A stretch of DNA of 64,000 bases from positions 1-64,000 of the forward strand of contig DASPNP010000014.1 of assembly GCA_035626475.1 (NCBI GenBank). The letters run 5' to 3'. Of the stretch, positions 1 through 11,806 are shown one piece after another. The DNA is from DASPKT01 sp035626475. Lineage in GTDB: Bacteria > Pseudomonadota > Alphaproteobacteria > Azospirillales > Azospirillaceae. The notes under the pieces are model-generated. The model worked only from the letters and a program-made list of their open reading frames with translations, was not told where the DNA came from and made no database searches. Position 1 is the stretch's first letter; every line of letters begins with the position of its first letter. The translations under genes and the position numbers were made by a program.

Positions 1-62
1 CGCAAACCGCACCTTGAGATCACACGAAACCCTCTGCACGATCCCTCGACCCCAACCACTCA

Positions 63-139
<77 letters not shown>

Positions 140-146
140 AACATCA

Positions 147-181
147 AGCCCAGCTGGATCAAGCATCCAGCTGGGCTTTTT
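147..181 (+). terminator. Rho-independent terminator of the tRNA gene
   Basis: A perfect 13-bp inverted repeat (147-159 with 165-177) with a 5-nt loop is followed by a short T run (177-181). It starts 8 nt after the tRNA CCA end, so it should end the tRNA transcript. Confidence 0.93.
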
Positions 182-267
182 GCATTCGGGCTCCAGTGCC
201 CGACGGCCCCCGCGTAAGCACCACGTAAGCAACCCGCTTACGCGTCAGCTGGGCAGGTCCACGCTCA

Positions 268-370
268 AGCTCCTATCCGTCCTGTGTACCGGATCAGTCT
301 GCCAATCAGCGGAAGGTCGATCGGCACGTCGAAGACGAAGGTGCCGTCCTCCTCCCGTCCCTCGGCGACG
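268..370 (-). pseudogene. Remnant of a DUF4166-type protein C-terminus
   Basis: On the minus strand a short stretch reads EEDGTFVFDVPIDLPLIGRL followed by IRYTGRI. This resembles the end of DUF4166 proteins (often fused to saccharopine-dehydrogenase-like NAD domains), which finish with a pattern like RFRFDV-I-LPL-G-LV-Y-G. Nothing upstream on the minus strand continues the domain in the same frame, so at most about 35 codons survive. The assignment rests on a short motif from memory and is tentative. Confidence 0.4.
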
Positions 371-393
371 CACGGGGAGACGATACGGGGATC

Positions 394-755
394 TTGGCTT
401 TGGCGGCGCCGGCTGGGCTCGCCGCCGGCACGGGGCTGCGCGGCCAACTGAAGCGCCCACGCGGCGGCCGGCTGAAGGGCTTGGCGCTGCCGGCGATGGC
501 GCGGATGGCGGACGGCGGCTGGCTGGTCCTGGCGCGGGCGGCTGTCGACCGGGTGCTGGTCTTCGCCCCCGCCACCGGCGAGCCCAGGCCTATGGCCCGC
601 GCCGCCTCCGAGGCGGGCTGGTCCGGCAAGCTGCTGCTGGTCGACCAGCGGCCGATCGAGCGCTGGCTGGGTGGCGGCCAGTTCGGCGTCGGCTGTTCCT
701 GCCGTCCCTGGCCGAGCACCGGCACCTGCTGACGCAGATCCTGCATGAGAGGGGC
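394..755 (+). pseudogene. Frameshifted fragment of a type I secretion ABC transporter (C39-like domain)
   Basis: The plus frame from 394 encodes GLALPAMARMADGGWLVLAR, a spacer with VLVFAPATGEPRPM, and GWSGKLLLVDQR. This is the order seen in the inactive C39-peptidase-like N-terminal domain of HlyB/LapB-type exporters (a 'LPAIA...DGHFVVL...D..GRP...F...WSG.LLLV' pattern). Near 692 the frame shifts: the +1 frame then reads LFLPSLAEHRHLLTQIL, which fits the segment that leads into the first membrane helix of these transporters. Membrane and ATPase domains are absent. It is a non-functional remnant, possibly related to the RTX protein gene at 18638. Confidence 0.6.
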
Positions 756-975
756 TGCTGGCCGACGGCTCGCGCGCCACGGTGCGGGCTGCGCCGGCCT
801 CCGACCTGATTGGCCCGCTGGCGCAGGGGGCCACTGCTGGCGGTGGCGGTGCTGTGGGAGCTTCACCAGCGACGCCAACCTGGCGGCCTTCGGCGCGCCG
901 GCATCCATCCGCGCATCGACGGCATCGGGCTTCGTCCGATCCCTTCAGGCTGGCAGGATCGGCGCGCCGGCGGGC

Positions 976-1617
976 TCAGGCGGCGGCCGCGACCGGCTCG
1001 ATCCCGTTGTTGGTGCCCCAGATCGCCGCCTGCGTGCGGTTGGAGAGGTTGAGCTTCCTGAGCAGGCCCTTCAGGTGGACCTTCACCGTCGCCTCGGTGA
1101 TGTGGAGGGTGATGGCGATCGCCTTGTTGCTGTGCCCGCGCATCAGCCCGCGCAGGATCTGCGTCTCGCGCGGAGACAGCCCCTTCGGGCCGGCGGCGGG
1201 GGCCATCGCCCCGTCCCGCAGCAGTTCCTGGACGAGACCGGAGGGAAACACCTTCTCCCCCATCATGACGAGGTGGAGCTGCTGCACCAGCGCCTCGGCC
1301 GACCGGTCCTTGGTGATATAGGCCGAGACATCGGCGTCGAGCGCGGCGCGCAGCCTGTCGACGCTGGCCGTGTCGCTGAGATGAACCACCAGGGCGCCCG
1401 GCGCCGCCCGCCTCAGCTCCGCCACGGCCTCCCGCAGGGAGGCGGCGGGGCAATCCAGCAGGACGAGCTGCACATCCGTGCCTGCCTCGATCAGGCGCAC
1501 CGCGTCCCGATGCTCCCGGACGTCGCCGGCCACGCTGTACTCGGCAGGGAGGAGGTGCGGCAGCCCCTGCCGGAACAGAGTATTGGAATCGACGACCATG
1601 ACGTTGACGGGGTTCAT
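976..1617 (-). CDS. LuxR/NarL-family response regulator
   Basis: A 213-residue two-component response regulator: receiver domain at residues 3-115 with the phosphoacceptor Asp55 (LVLLD), conserved Lys103 and an S/T around 81-83, followed by a LuxR-type helix-turn-helix at about 147-200 (LSPRETQIL, ATVKVHLKGLLRKL). The acidic pocket reads VVDS rather than VVDD, so one metal-binding acid is replaced by Ser11, which may change phosphorylation. The start MNPVNVMVVD fits the family; an ATG at 1671 would add 18 residues. No kinase gene is adjacent on this strand, so it is an orphan regulator or is phosphorylated by a distant kinase. Confidence 0.88.
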   Translation of the reverse strand: MNPVNVMVVDSNTLFRQGLPHLLPAEYSVAGDVREHRDAVRLIEAGTDVQLVLLDCPAASLREAVAELRRAAPGALVVHLSDTASVDRLRAALDADVSAYITKDRSAEALVQQLHLVMMGEKVFPSGLVQELLRDGAMAPAAGPKGLSPRETQILRGLMRGHSNKAIAITLHITEATVKVHLKGLLRKLNLSNRTQAAIWGTNNGIEPVAAAA

Positions 1618-1908
1618 TTCTGTTCCGATCGAGACTGTTCTTTTGCCGGCCTGAAGGATGATCAGTTCCATGCCCGCTGACCAGCCGGACGAAAGTTTCG
1701 TGGCTCTGGCTTGGCCTAGACCTGTGCCTATGCGGTATGAGAATGACGGGCCGCTGCGCACGGGCGGTCGGAGGGTGGCGGTCGCGGAATCGGCCGCGCC
1801 TCGGCGCAAGGTCCTATCCGGATGCGCGCTTACAAGCGGGGGCGGGATCGCCCAACTCCTGGAGGGGCGCGCAGGAACGGCGTCCCTTGTCCGTGAAGGA
1901 GACGGCAC

Positions 1909-2112
1909 ATGCATCCGATGGCCCTGATCGCCGAACTCGAGGAGTATCCCGACGGCCTCTGCTATGCCGCCCTGGCGGTCTATGTCCGGGCCCGCGGGCT
2001 GCACCGCTTCGACGAGGTCCCGGACCGGATGCTCCTTACCGGCATCCTGGATGCCCGGCACCGGCCGGGTCTGGCCGGCTTGGCGCGGCGGCCGGAGCGG
2101 CGGGCGACCTGA
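1909..2112 (+). CDS. Small hypothetical protein (67 aa)
   Basis: A 67-residue protein beginning MHPMALIAELEEYPDGLCYA, with a clear Shine-Dalgarno (GAAGGAG, ending about 8 nt before the ATG). The first two-thirds look like a compact folded helical domain and the tail is rich in Arg (RRPERRAT). No family is recognised. It stands alone between the divergent LuxR regulator and the hybrid kinase. Confidence 0.6.
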   Translation: MHPMALIAELEEYPDGLCYAALAVYVRARGLHRFDEVPDRMLLTGILDARHRPGLAGLARRPERRAT

Positions 2113-2248
2113 GCGGATCGCCGAGGAACGCCGGGCCGGTTCCCATAACGGCCGGCACGCGGCGCGCCGGCGGCATCGACCATCAGTCGAGGCCAAGTAA
2201 CGTTGTCGGTTTAAGCGGTCCCTGACCCGGACATTTCTGATCATTACT

Positions 2249-2273
2249 CGGTCTACTCACAAGGAGTAAACCG
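2249..2273. promoter_or_regulatory. Inverted repeat upstream of the hybrid kinase gene
   Basis: Two 10-nt arms, CGGTCTACTC and GAGTAAACCG, match at 9 of 10 positions when inverted and are separated by 5 nt. The repeat sits about 95 nt before the kinase start in a locally AT-richer stretch. It may be an operator or a leader hairpin; no T run follows, so it is not a typical terminator. Confidence 0.4.
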
Positions 2274-2365
2274 AAAGTCGGGTTGGCTTGGCCCGTCCCG
2301 GTCTGCTGTAACTCGCGCGGCCCGTCGTCCGCGGCGGCATTTCCCAGCCTGGGCTCGGCGGCGCG

Positions 2366-5300
2366 ATGACACAAGGCGATGATGCGGCAGCGCTGACGTT
2401 CAGGGGCGGCAGCGGAACGGCGACGGTCCTGCGCCATATCGATTGGGCATCCAATCCCCTCGGGCCGGTCTCCGGCTGGCCGCAGAGCCTGCGCGCCACC
2501 ATCCGGACGCTGCTGGCATCGCGCTATCCGATGGTCCTGGTCTGGGGACCGGACTTCATCCAGTTCTACAACGATTCCTATGCCGAGCTGATCGGCGACC
2601 GCCATCCGGCGGCCCTGGGCGGCGACATCAGGATCACGCTCGCGGAGTCCTGGGACACGCTGGGGCCGATGATCGACACGGTCATGCGCACCGGCGAGGC
2701 CAACTGGACACCGTCCCTGCTGCTGCTGATGAACCGCGCCGGCTATGCCGAGGAGGCCTATTTCAGTGTCTCGCACGCACCGGCCGAGGATGATGAGGGC
2801 CGCGTCGCCGGCATGCTGGCGGTCTGTTCCGAGGTGACGCCCCAGGTGCTGGCGGACCGGCGGACCCGGCTTCTGCGCCTGCTGGCGACCTCCGCCGCCC
2901 AGGCGCGCGACGTGGCCACCGCCTGCCGGGACGTCATGGCGACGCTGGAGGCGAACCCGGCCGACGTGCCCTTCGCGCTGCTCTACCGTCGGGACCCCGC
3001 CACCGGGGCGGCGGTTCGCGCCGGCACTTCCGGCATCGGGACGGCGCGGGCCGCCGGCTTCGGCGCCGTCGCCGGCGCCGCCTTCGACCGGTGGCGCGAC
3101 GGCCCGGAGCGTCACGATGTGGAGGTCGGCGCCGCGGGCGGAGATCCGCTGCCGGGCGGCCCCTGGGGTATGCCGGTGCGGTGCGCGACGGTCCTGCCGG
3201 TGGGCATCGCCGGCGATGCCGCCGGGGCGGCGCTGATCGTCGGCGTCAATCCCAACCGGGCGCTCGACGAGGCGCACCGCTCGTTCCAGGAGCTGCTGGC
3301 GTCCCAGCTGGCGAGCGCGCTGTCCAACGCGCAGGCGCACGAGGCCAACGCCCGGGCGCGCGAGGCCGAGCGGCGGCGGGCCGAGGCGCTGGCCGAGCTG
3401 GACCGCGCCAAGACGGCCTTCTTCGCCAATGTGAGCCACGAGTTCCGCACGCCGCTGACGCTGATGCTGGGACCGCTGGAGGAGCTTCGCGGCGTGCCCC
3501 GCCCGCCCGCCGAGGCGGCGCTGATCGAGGTCGTCCACCGCAACGGCCTGCGGCTGCACAAGCTGGTCGACGCGCTGCTGGACTTCGCGCGCATCGAGGA
3601 GGGCGGGCTGCGGCCCGACATCCAGGCGGTCGACCTGTCCGCCCTGACGGCGGATCTGGCGAGCGCCTTCCGCTCGGCCTGCGAACGGGCCGGCCTGACC
3701 CTCCGCGTGGACTGCCCGCCGCTGCCAGGCCCCGTCGCCGTCGATCCGGAGATGTGGGAGAAGGTGGTGCTGAACCTCGTCTCCAACGCCGTCAAATACA
3801 CGCCGGCCGGCGGCATCACCGTGACGTTGCGGCCGACGCCGGAGGGCGGCGTGGCGCTCACCGTCGCCGACACCGGGATCGGCATCGCGCTCCCTGAGCA
3901 GCCCCGGATCTTCGAGCGCTTCCACCGGGTCCCCGGGCAGCGCGGGCGGTCGCACGAGGGGACCGGCATCGGACTGGCGCTGGTGCGCGAGCTGCTGCGC
4001 CTGCATGGCGGCGACGCGGCGGTGGAAAGCGCCCCCGGCAAGGGGAGCGTCTTCACCGCCCTCCTGCCGGCCGGCGCGATGGCGTCGGGGGAGGTCCGGC
4101 CCGCCGGGGGATCGGCGGCGCGGCGCGCGGCGCACGCGCTGGAGGCCCGGCAATGGATGGCCGATACGGCGGAGCCGGGCGCCGCCGATGCGGCGGACGC
4201 CACCGCACCCCTCGTCCTCGTCGCCGACGACAATGGCGACATGCGCGCCTATCTGGTCCGGCTGCTGGAGCCGCGGTTCCGCGTCATGGCCGTCGCCGAC
4301 GGCGCCATGGCGCTGGAGGCGGCCAGGCGGCAACGGCCGGACCTGGTACTCAGCGACGTCATGATGCCCGGCCCGCTGGACGGCTTCGGCCTGCTGCGGG
4401 CGCTGCGCGCCTGTGCCGACACGGCGGCGATGCCGGTGATCCTGCTGTCGGCGCGGGCGGGGATGGAGGCCCGGGTGGAGGGGCTGCAGGCCGGGGCGGA
4501 CGATTACCTGGTGAAGCCTTTCCAGGCGCAGGAGCTGCTGGCGCGCATCGAGGGCACGCTGCGGCTGGCGGAGCTGCGGCGGCGGATGGCGGAGCGCGAG
4601 CGGGAGCTGCTGGCGGCCGCCGACGGCGCCCGTGCCAAGGCGCTGATCCTGGAAAGCATCACCGACGCCTTCTACGCGCTCGACCGCGACTGGCGCTTCA
4701 CCTTCGTCAACCACCGCGCCGAAGAGTATTTCGGCGTCCCGAGGACCGACCTGCTGGGCCGCGGCATCTGGGACGCCTTTCCCGTGATGCGCGGCACGGC
4801 GTTCGAGCGGGAGTACCGGCGCGCCATGGGGGAGGGGCGCACCGTGGCGTTCCAGGTGCCGTCCCCCTTCTCGCGGCGCTGGGTCGAGGTGCATGCCTAT
4901 CCGGCCGAGGACCAGGGCCTCGCCGTCTATTTCCGCGACGTCACCGACCGCCGCCGGGCCGAGCTGGCGCTGGCCGAGAAGGCGGCGGAGCTGGAGGCGG
5001 TGCTGGACGCCGTGCCGGCGGCCATCTGGGTCGCGAAGGGGCCGGAGGGCGCCGTGCGCAGCAACCGGTTCGCCCAGGAACTGCTCTGGCCCGGCGGGGC
5101 GCCGCCGGAACCGCGGACGGCCTCCGAGCGCCCGCGCGGCTTCCGCGTCCTGGAGGAGAACCGGGAGCTCACCATGAAGGACCTTCCCGTGGTGCGCGCC
5201 TCGCGCGGCGAGGATATCCGCGACTTCGAGGCCATGGTCGTGCGGGACGACGGCAGCAGCGTCCACATCCTGGGCAACGCGACGCCGCTGCGCGACGGGG

Positions 5301-5983
5301 ACGGCGCCTGCTGGGGCGGCGTCGCCGCCTTCGTCGACATCAGCGAGCGCAAGCAGGCCGAGGCGCGGCAGCGGCTGCTGCTGGACGAGCTGAACCACCG
5401 GGTCAAGAACACGCTCGCCACCGTGCAGTCGCTGATCGCCCAGACCTTCCGCGCCACGCCGGACCCGGCCGCCTTCCGCGAGGCGCTGGAGGGCCGGCTG
5501 CTGGCCCTGTCGGAGGCGCACAATCTGCTGACGGAGAACCATTGGCGCGGCGTGGATCTGCGCGCGATCGTCGAGCGGGCGCTGCGGCCCTACCGGACGG
5601 ACGCGGGCAGCCTGCGCCTGTCGGGCCCGGCGGTGATGCTCGACGCCGCGCAGGCCGTCCTGTTCGGGCTGATCATCCACGAGCTCGCGACCAACGCCTG
5701 CAAGTATGGGGCGCTGACCTCCGCCGGCGGGCGGATCGAGGTGGACTGGACGCTGGCCGGCGCGGGGGAGGGCGGCATGCTCGATCTGCGCTGGACGGAG
5801 CGCGGCGGGCCCGCCGTCGCGCCGCCGACGCGCACCGGCTTCGGCACCCGGCTCCTGCAGCGCGGCATCGCCGCGCAGCCGGGCGGCGAGGTTCGGCTCG
5901 ACTACCGGCGCGAGGGCCTGCGATGCCAGCTGCGCCTCGCCGCCGCGACCTCCCCGGAACCGGCGCTGCCGGTGCCGACATGA
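2366..5983 (+). CDS. Hybrid sensor with two histidine kinase modules (HisKA and HWE types)
   Basis: A 1205-residue cytoplasmic signalling protein. Order seen: PAS-like domain (about 30-150, WGPDFIQFYNDSY), GAF-like region (about 165-325), HisKA with phosphoacceptor His358 (NVSHEFRTPLT), HATPase_c (about 465-575, NLVSNAVKY, DTGIGI), receiver domain with Asp664 (LVLSDVMMP) and conserved Lys (LVKPF), two PAS domains (about 757-865 and 875-1000), then a second kinase core of the HWE/HisKA_2 class with His1011 (LDELNHRVKNTLATVQSL) and its own ATPase (HELATNACKYGAL). No membrane segment is present, so signals are intracellular. Its stop overlaps the start of a single-domain response regulator (ATGA), the likely partner of the HWE module. 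Confidence 0.94.
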   Translation: MTQGDDAAALTFRGGSGTATVLRHIDWASNPLGPVSGWPQSLRATIRTLLASRYPMVLVWGPDFIQFYNDSYAELIGDRHPAALGGDIRITLAESWDTLGPMIDTVMRTGEANWTPSLLLLMNRAGYAEEAYFSVSHAPAEDDEGRVAGMLAVCSEVTPQVLADRRTRLLRLLATSAAQARDVATACRDVMATLEANPADVPFALLYRRDPATGAAVRAGTSGIGTARAAGFGAVAGAAFDRWRDGPERHDVEVGAAGGDPLPGGPWGMPVRCATVLPVGIAGDAAGAALIVGVNPNRALDEAHRSFQELLASQLASALSNAQAHEANARAREAERRRAEALAELDRAKTAFFANVSHEFRTPLTLMLGPLEELRGVPRPPAEAALIEVVHRNGLRLHKLVDALLDFARIEEGGLRPDIQAVDLSALTADLASAFRSACERAGLTLRVDCPPLPGPVAVDPEMWEKVVLNLVSNAVKYTPAGGITVTLRPTPEGGVALTVADTGIGIALPEQPRIFERFHRVPGQRGRSHEGTGIGLALVRELLRLHGGDAAVESAPGKGSVFTALLPAGAMASGEVRPAGGSAARRAAHALEARQWMADTAEPGAADAADATAPLVLVADDNGDMRAYLVRLLEPRFRVMAVADGAMALEAARRQRPDLVLSDVMMPGPLDGFGLLRALRACADTAAMPVILLSARAGMEARVEGLQAGADDYLVKPFQAQELLARIEGTLRLAELRRRMAERERELLAAADGARAKALILESITDAFYALDRDWRFTFVNHRAEEYFGVPRTDLLGRGIWDAFPVMRGTAFEREYRRAMGEGRTVAFQVPSPFSRRWVEVHAYPAEDQGLAVYFRDVTDRRRAELALAEKAAELEAVLDAVPAAIWVAKGPEGAVRSNRFAQELLWPGGAPPEPRTASERPRGFRVLEENRELTMKDLPVVRASRGEDIRDFEAMVVRDDGSSVHILGNATPLRDGDGACWGGVAAFVDISERKQAEARQRLLLDELNHRVKNTLATVQSLIAQTFRATPDPAAFREALEGRLLALSEAHNLLTENHWRGVDLRAIVERALRPYRTDAGSLRLSGPAVMLDAAQAVLFGLIIHELATNACKYGALTSAGGRIEVDWTLAGAGEGGMLDLRWTERGGPAVAPPTRTGFGTRLLQRGIAAQPGGEVRLDYRREGLRCQLRLAAATSPEPALPVPT

Positions 5984-6396
5984 GGCGCTGTCCCGACCTC
6001 GCCGGCCTCCGTATCCTCGTCGTCGAGGACGAGGTCCTGGTGGCGATCAACCTGGAGCTCCTGCTGGAGGAAATCGGCTGCACGGTCGCGGCCACGGCCC
6101 ACCGCGTGGCGCCGGCGCTGGAGACGGTCGCCGCGCTGGGCGGCACGGAGGATGCGCCCGACATCGCCGTGCTCGACGTCAACATCGCCGGCGAGATGGT
6201 GTTTCCGGTGGCCGACGCGCTGGCGGACCGCGGCATACCCTTCCTGTTCGCCACCGGCTACGGCCGGGCCGTGCTCGCCGGCGCCGGCGAGCGGCATGCG
6301 GACTGCCCGGTGCTGCAGAAGCCCTATTCCCGCCTGCAACTCGCCACCGCTCTGCGCGACGCGCTGGGGCGGGGCGGGCCGGCGGGGGACGGCTAG
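5980..6396 (+). CDS. Single-domain response regulator
   Basis: A 138-residue protein made only of a receiver domain: acidic pair at E16/D17 (LVVEDE), phosphoacceptor Asp66 (IAVLDVNI), and a C-terminal KPYS with the conserved Lys. The ATG overlaps the stop of the preceding double kinase (ATGA), so the two are translationally coupled. Stand-alone receivers with this sequence style typically follow HWE-class kinases and pass the signal through protein-protein contact or phosphotransfer instead of DNA binding. Its target is not visible here. Confidence 0.9.
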   Translation: MRRCPDLAGLRILVVEDEVLVAINLELLLEEIGCTVAATAHRVAPALETVAALGGTEDAPDIAVLDVNIAGEMVFPVADALADRGIPFLFATGYGRAVLAGAGERHADCPVLQKPYSRLQLATALRDALGRGGPAGDG

Positions 6397-6448
6397 GGCC
6401 CATCCGAGGATAGGCTCCATGGTTCTCACCCGCTTTTGCCGCTCTCTA

Positions 6449-6663
6449 CCGTCATCCCGGCGCAAGCCGGGACCCAGGGGTTGCAGCGGGATACGATCGA
6501 TGCAGCGCGGGTATTGTTCGTAGGTCGCATGGAGGCGAAGCCGCAATGCGACAGGCTCCGGCCGGGGTGTCGCATTGCGCTGCGCTCCATGCGACCTACG
6601 GTCGGGCTTCATCGACCACCCATGGCTGCAACCCCTGGGTCCCGGCCTGCGCCGGGATGACGG
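6449..6663. repeat. Nested palindromic repeat, copy A
   Basis: Outer arms of about 37 nt (6449-6485 and 6627-6663), beginning CCGTCATCCCGGCG and ending CAGGGGTTGCA, are near-perfect inverted copies. Inside lies a second palindrome (6520-6599) with arms starting GTAGGTCGCATGG and containing CAATGCGACA. Copies B (24867-25072) and C (53461-53666) share the same architecture. It lies between convergent genes. Confidence 0.93.
6520..6599 (+). repeat. Inner palindromic element of copy A
   Basis: An 80-bp dyad whose left half contains GGCGAAGCCGCAATGCGACA and whose right half contains the related TGTCGCATTGCGCTGCGCTC. The halves differ slightly, which gives the element a direction. I assign this orientation as plus for comparison with copies B (same) and C (inverted). 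Confidence 0.85.
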
Positions 6664-6702
6664 GCAGTGAGGTCCCACCCCTCCAGCAACTGTCTGACGG
6701 AC

Positions 6703-9500
<2,798 letters not shown>

Positions 9501-9504
<4 letters not shown>

Positions 9505-10403
9505 GGCGTGCCCCGCGCCGGCCGGACGTCGCGCTCGAAATCGACCAGGAAGCGGCGGACCCGGTCGTAGACCTTGTCGTCGGCGGCCTCGAAGCCGGCC
9601 ACCTCCATGGGCGCCAGGATGGCCCGGCCCGCCTCGGTGGAGGTCATCGCGAACAGCAGGGCGCCGATGCGGGCCACCGTCTCGGCCGGCACGTCGTCGC
9701 GGGCGACCAAGCCATTATTGACCAGCGGTTCCGTCTCCCAGGCCACCCGCAGCTGTGCCGCCAGGTCGGGATGCTCCCGCTGGAAGGCCCGCCACGGCGC
9801 GGGCCAGGTGGCGCCGGCCGCGACATGGCCCAGCTGCACGTTCATGATCGAGGATTCCTGCGAGCCGACATAGCGGTTCTCCAGCTCCCGCATCACGTCG
9901 ATGCCCTGACGGTGCAGGAACCATTGCGGCATCATCGTCGCCGCCAGCGCGGTCGGCGCCGGGTAGCTGACGGCCTTGCCCTTCAGGTCGGCCGGATCGT
10001 CGATCCCGGAGTCGCGGCGGACCAGGATGATGCCGCGGAAGGCGCCGTCGTCCGCCATCTTGCCGAAGACTCGGTAGCCCTGGCCCAGGCTGTTCAGCGT
10101 CTGGTAGGGGTTGGGCAGGGCCAGGTCGAACCGGCGCGCCGCCATCTTCTCGTCGAAGGCGCCGTAGGAGTTGGACGCCTCCAGCCGGATGCGCACGCCC
10201 TGCAGCCCGGCGTTCAGATGGTCGACCAGCGGCTGGTACACCTCGAACAGGCGCTTGGGGTTGTGCAGCGGATGCACGCCCAGCACCAGGGTGCGCAGCT
10301 GGGTCGGCGGGTCGGCGGTGAAGCGCGGCGCGTAGTCCGGTTCGGGCGCGTCGCAGGCGGCCAGCACCAGCGCCAAGGCCCCCAGGGCAAGGCGCCTGAT
10401 CAT
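9501..10403 (-). CDS. PhnD-like periplasmic binding lipoprotein
   Basis: A 300-residue phosphate/phosphonate-type (PhnD family) solute-binding protein. The start at 10403 gives a lipoprotein signal peptide with Cys17 in LVLAAC; an upstream in-frame ATG at 10469 would bury it. Family features are visible: TLVLGVHPLHNP, the ligand-pocket region ALPNPYQTLN, and DDPADLKGKAVSYP with a following SSIMNV. No ABC permease or ATPase is present; instead the stop codon overlaps the start of the hybrid kinase (ATGA). This suggests a sensory role: ligand-loaded protein touching the kinase periplasmic domain. The ligand is unknown. Confidence 0.9.
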
Positions 10404-10538
10404 GGCCGCCAGCCCGACTCCGTGCCCAACCGCCGCCATCCGCGCCCCCGAAACGCCCTGCCACCCCATTCTTGCTGGACAGATTAGCAGAAGCTGCGGA
10501 AGCGCGCCTGTGCCAACCGTCGGATCGGGGCGGCCATC

Positions 10539-11345
10539 TCAGGGCGTCGGGCCGGGCATTCCCCGCGCCTGGTCCAGAAGGCGCTGCAGCAGGCCCGAGC
10601 GGGCGATCTCGGCCAAGCCTTCATCGAAGTCGGCCGCCAGCTGCGGGTCGCTGAAGACGGCCGGGTAGCGGGTCGGCGGGAACAGGTCGTGCTCGGTGAC
10701 CGCCACCCGCTTGCCCTCCTTCGCCTCCAGCAGCGCGATCTGGTGGCGCAGGATCATCCGGTCGGCGACGATCACGTCGCAGCGCTCGTGCAGCAGGGCC
10801 AGCACCTGCAGGTGCTGGCGGATCTCCTCGCGGTAGGTGGCGGCCTCGGCGGCCTGCCGGAAGGCCGGCCCCAGCGCCTGCGTCGCGCCCTTGAAGGCGA
10901 CGACGCGCAGGCCGGCCAGGTCGCCCGGGGTGGCGAGCCCGAGCTTGCGGTCGCTCAGGGTCATCGCGACGTTGCGGTAATCGAGGAAGGGCGCCGTGAA
11001 CCAGGCGTCCGGCCCCGGATCGCCGATCACCGGGGCGTAGCCGTCGATCTGCCGCTCGCGCCAGGCGGCGTTGAGGCGGGAGATCGGGCCGAGATAGGGC
11101 ACGACATTGTGGCCCTTCACCGCCAGCGCCGCGCGGACGATCTCGACCTCCGGACCCGAGACCACGCCGCCGGGCCCTTCGACAACGAAGGGTGCCACCG
11201 GGCGGAAGCCGAAGACGACATCCCGGGCCTCGGCGCGGCCCATGCCCGCGAACAGCGTCGCCACCAGCAGCAGCGCCGCCAGGGGGGCGCCGGTCCACCA
11301 AGGGCGGCGAGGGAAGGGGATCGTGCCGGCGCGACGAGAAGGCAT
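10539..11345 (-). CDS. Family 3 solute-binding protein (amino-acid ABC type)
   Basis: A 268-residue periplasmic binding protein of the SBP_bac_3 type. An N-terminal Arg-rich segment and hydrophobic stretch (PLAALLLVATLFAGMGRAEA) form a signal peptide, followed by GFRPVAPFV, the central ITGPEVEIV-like segment (SGPEVEIVRAAL), and DLAGLRVVAFKGATQ typical of the second lobe. It lacks neighbouring transporter genes and is 135 nt upstream of the PhnD-like gene on the same strand. It could feed a distant transporter or act as a sensory protein. The start at 11345 puts the signal peptide at the N-terminus; longer frames into the next gene are artefacts. Confidence 0.85.
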   Translation of the reverse strand: MPSRRAGTIPFPRRPWWTGAPLAALLLVATLFAGMGRAEARDVVFGFRPVAPFVVEGPGGVVSGPEVEIVRAALAVKGHNVVPYLGPISRLNAAWRERQIDGYAPVIGDPGPDAWFTAPFLDYRNVAMTLSDRKLGLATPGDLAGLRVVAFKGATQALGPAFRQAAEAATYREEIRQHLQVLALLHERCDVIVADRMILRHQIALLEAKEGKRVAVTEHDLFPPTRYPAVFSDPQLAADFDEGLAEIARSGLLQRLLDQARGMPGPTP

Positions 11346-11398
11346 ACCCCCTTCTACCGCAAATTCTTCAACAGTGCATGAAACTGCGGGCGGAGATT

Positions 11399-11806
11399 CT
11401 ACACGGTCCGCTGCGACGCCGAACCGCCGTCCGCGTCGTCGGCGCTCTCGGCGGCGGGGGTCGGCGCCATGGCGCCATGGCCGATCTCCCGCAGCACGCC
11501 CAGGCCGCTGGCCAGCAGGGTCAGGGGCAGCAGCACGAAGCACCGGTCGAGGCGCGGCGGCTCGCCGTCGGTGGGATCGGACACCGGCACCGCCACCCAA
11601 TCGCCGCCGAAGCGCTGCCGGCCCTGCGCCTCCAGCTCGCCCCGGAACGCCTCCAGCAGCGCCGACGGCGTTTCCGCCCGGGCCGAGACCGAGCCGCCGC
11701 CCGGCCAGGGCGCCCGCAGCCCGAGCGCCTCGTTCTCCTCCTCGGCGAAGGCCTCCGTCCGGAAAAGGACCGCCTCCAGCCGCTGCTGCCGCACCGCGCC
11801 GTCCAT
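11399..11806 (-). CDS. Hypothetical protein (135 aa)
   Basis: A 135-residue protein with no family I recognise. It is mostly hydrophilic, with one moderately hydrophobic stretch near residues 90-105 (CFVLLPLTLLASGLGVL) that could be a membrane segment, and a low-complexity tail ending in SQRTV. It sits upstream of the solute-binding protein gene on the same strand, 53 nt away, so the two may be co-transcribed. Support is only an open frame with the expected codon bias. Confidence 0.5.
   Translation of the reverse strand: MDGAVRQQRLEAVLFRTEAFAEEENEALGLRAPWPGGGSVSARAETPSALLEAFRGELEAQGRQRFGGDWVAVPVSDPTDGEPPRLDRCFVLLPLTLLASGLGVLREIGHGAMAPTPAAESADDADGGSASQRTV

Larger units (their letters stand above)
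182..975. other. Decayed region with gene remnants
   Basis: About 800 bases between the tRNA terminator and the next intact gene hold no intact gene. Reading frames are broken and codon-position GC periodicity changes frame. Two recognisable remnants lie inside: a minus-strand fragment near 268-370 and a plus-strand type I secretion fragment near 394-755. Nothing recognisable is seen from about 756 to 975. No copy of the tRNA 3' end was spotted here, so integration at the tRNA is not shown. Confidence 0.6.
6397..6702. other. Convergent intergenic region, mostly repeat
   Basis: About 300 bases between two convergent genes. Nearly all of it is the nested palindromic element at 6449-6663; no gene is supported. 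The palindrome could also serve as a transcription barrier between the convergent signalling genes. Confidence 0.7.

Noticed and set aside
680..710. Second GTTC...GTTC pair near 682-699 as a LexA box
   Set aside because: The spacer is 10 nt, not 7, and it lies within the pseudogene.
2183..5680. Minus-strand open frame of 1165 codons opposite the hybrid kinase
   Set aside because: It is an antisense frame of the GC-rich kinase gene, with Arg/Gln/His-rich low-complexity product and no domain. The plus strand has a complete domain set.
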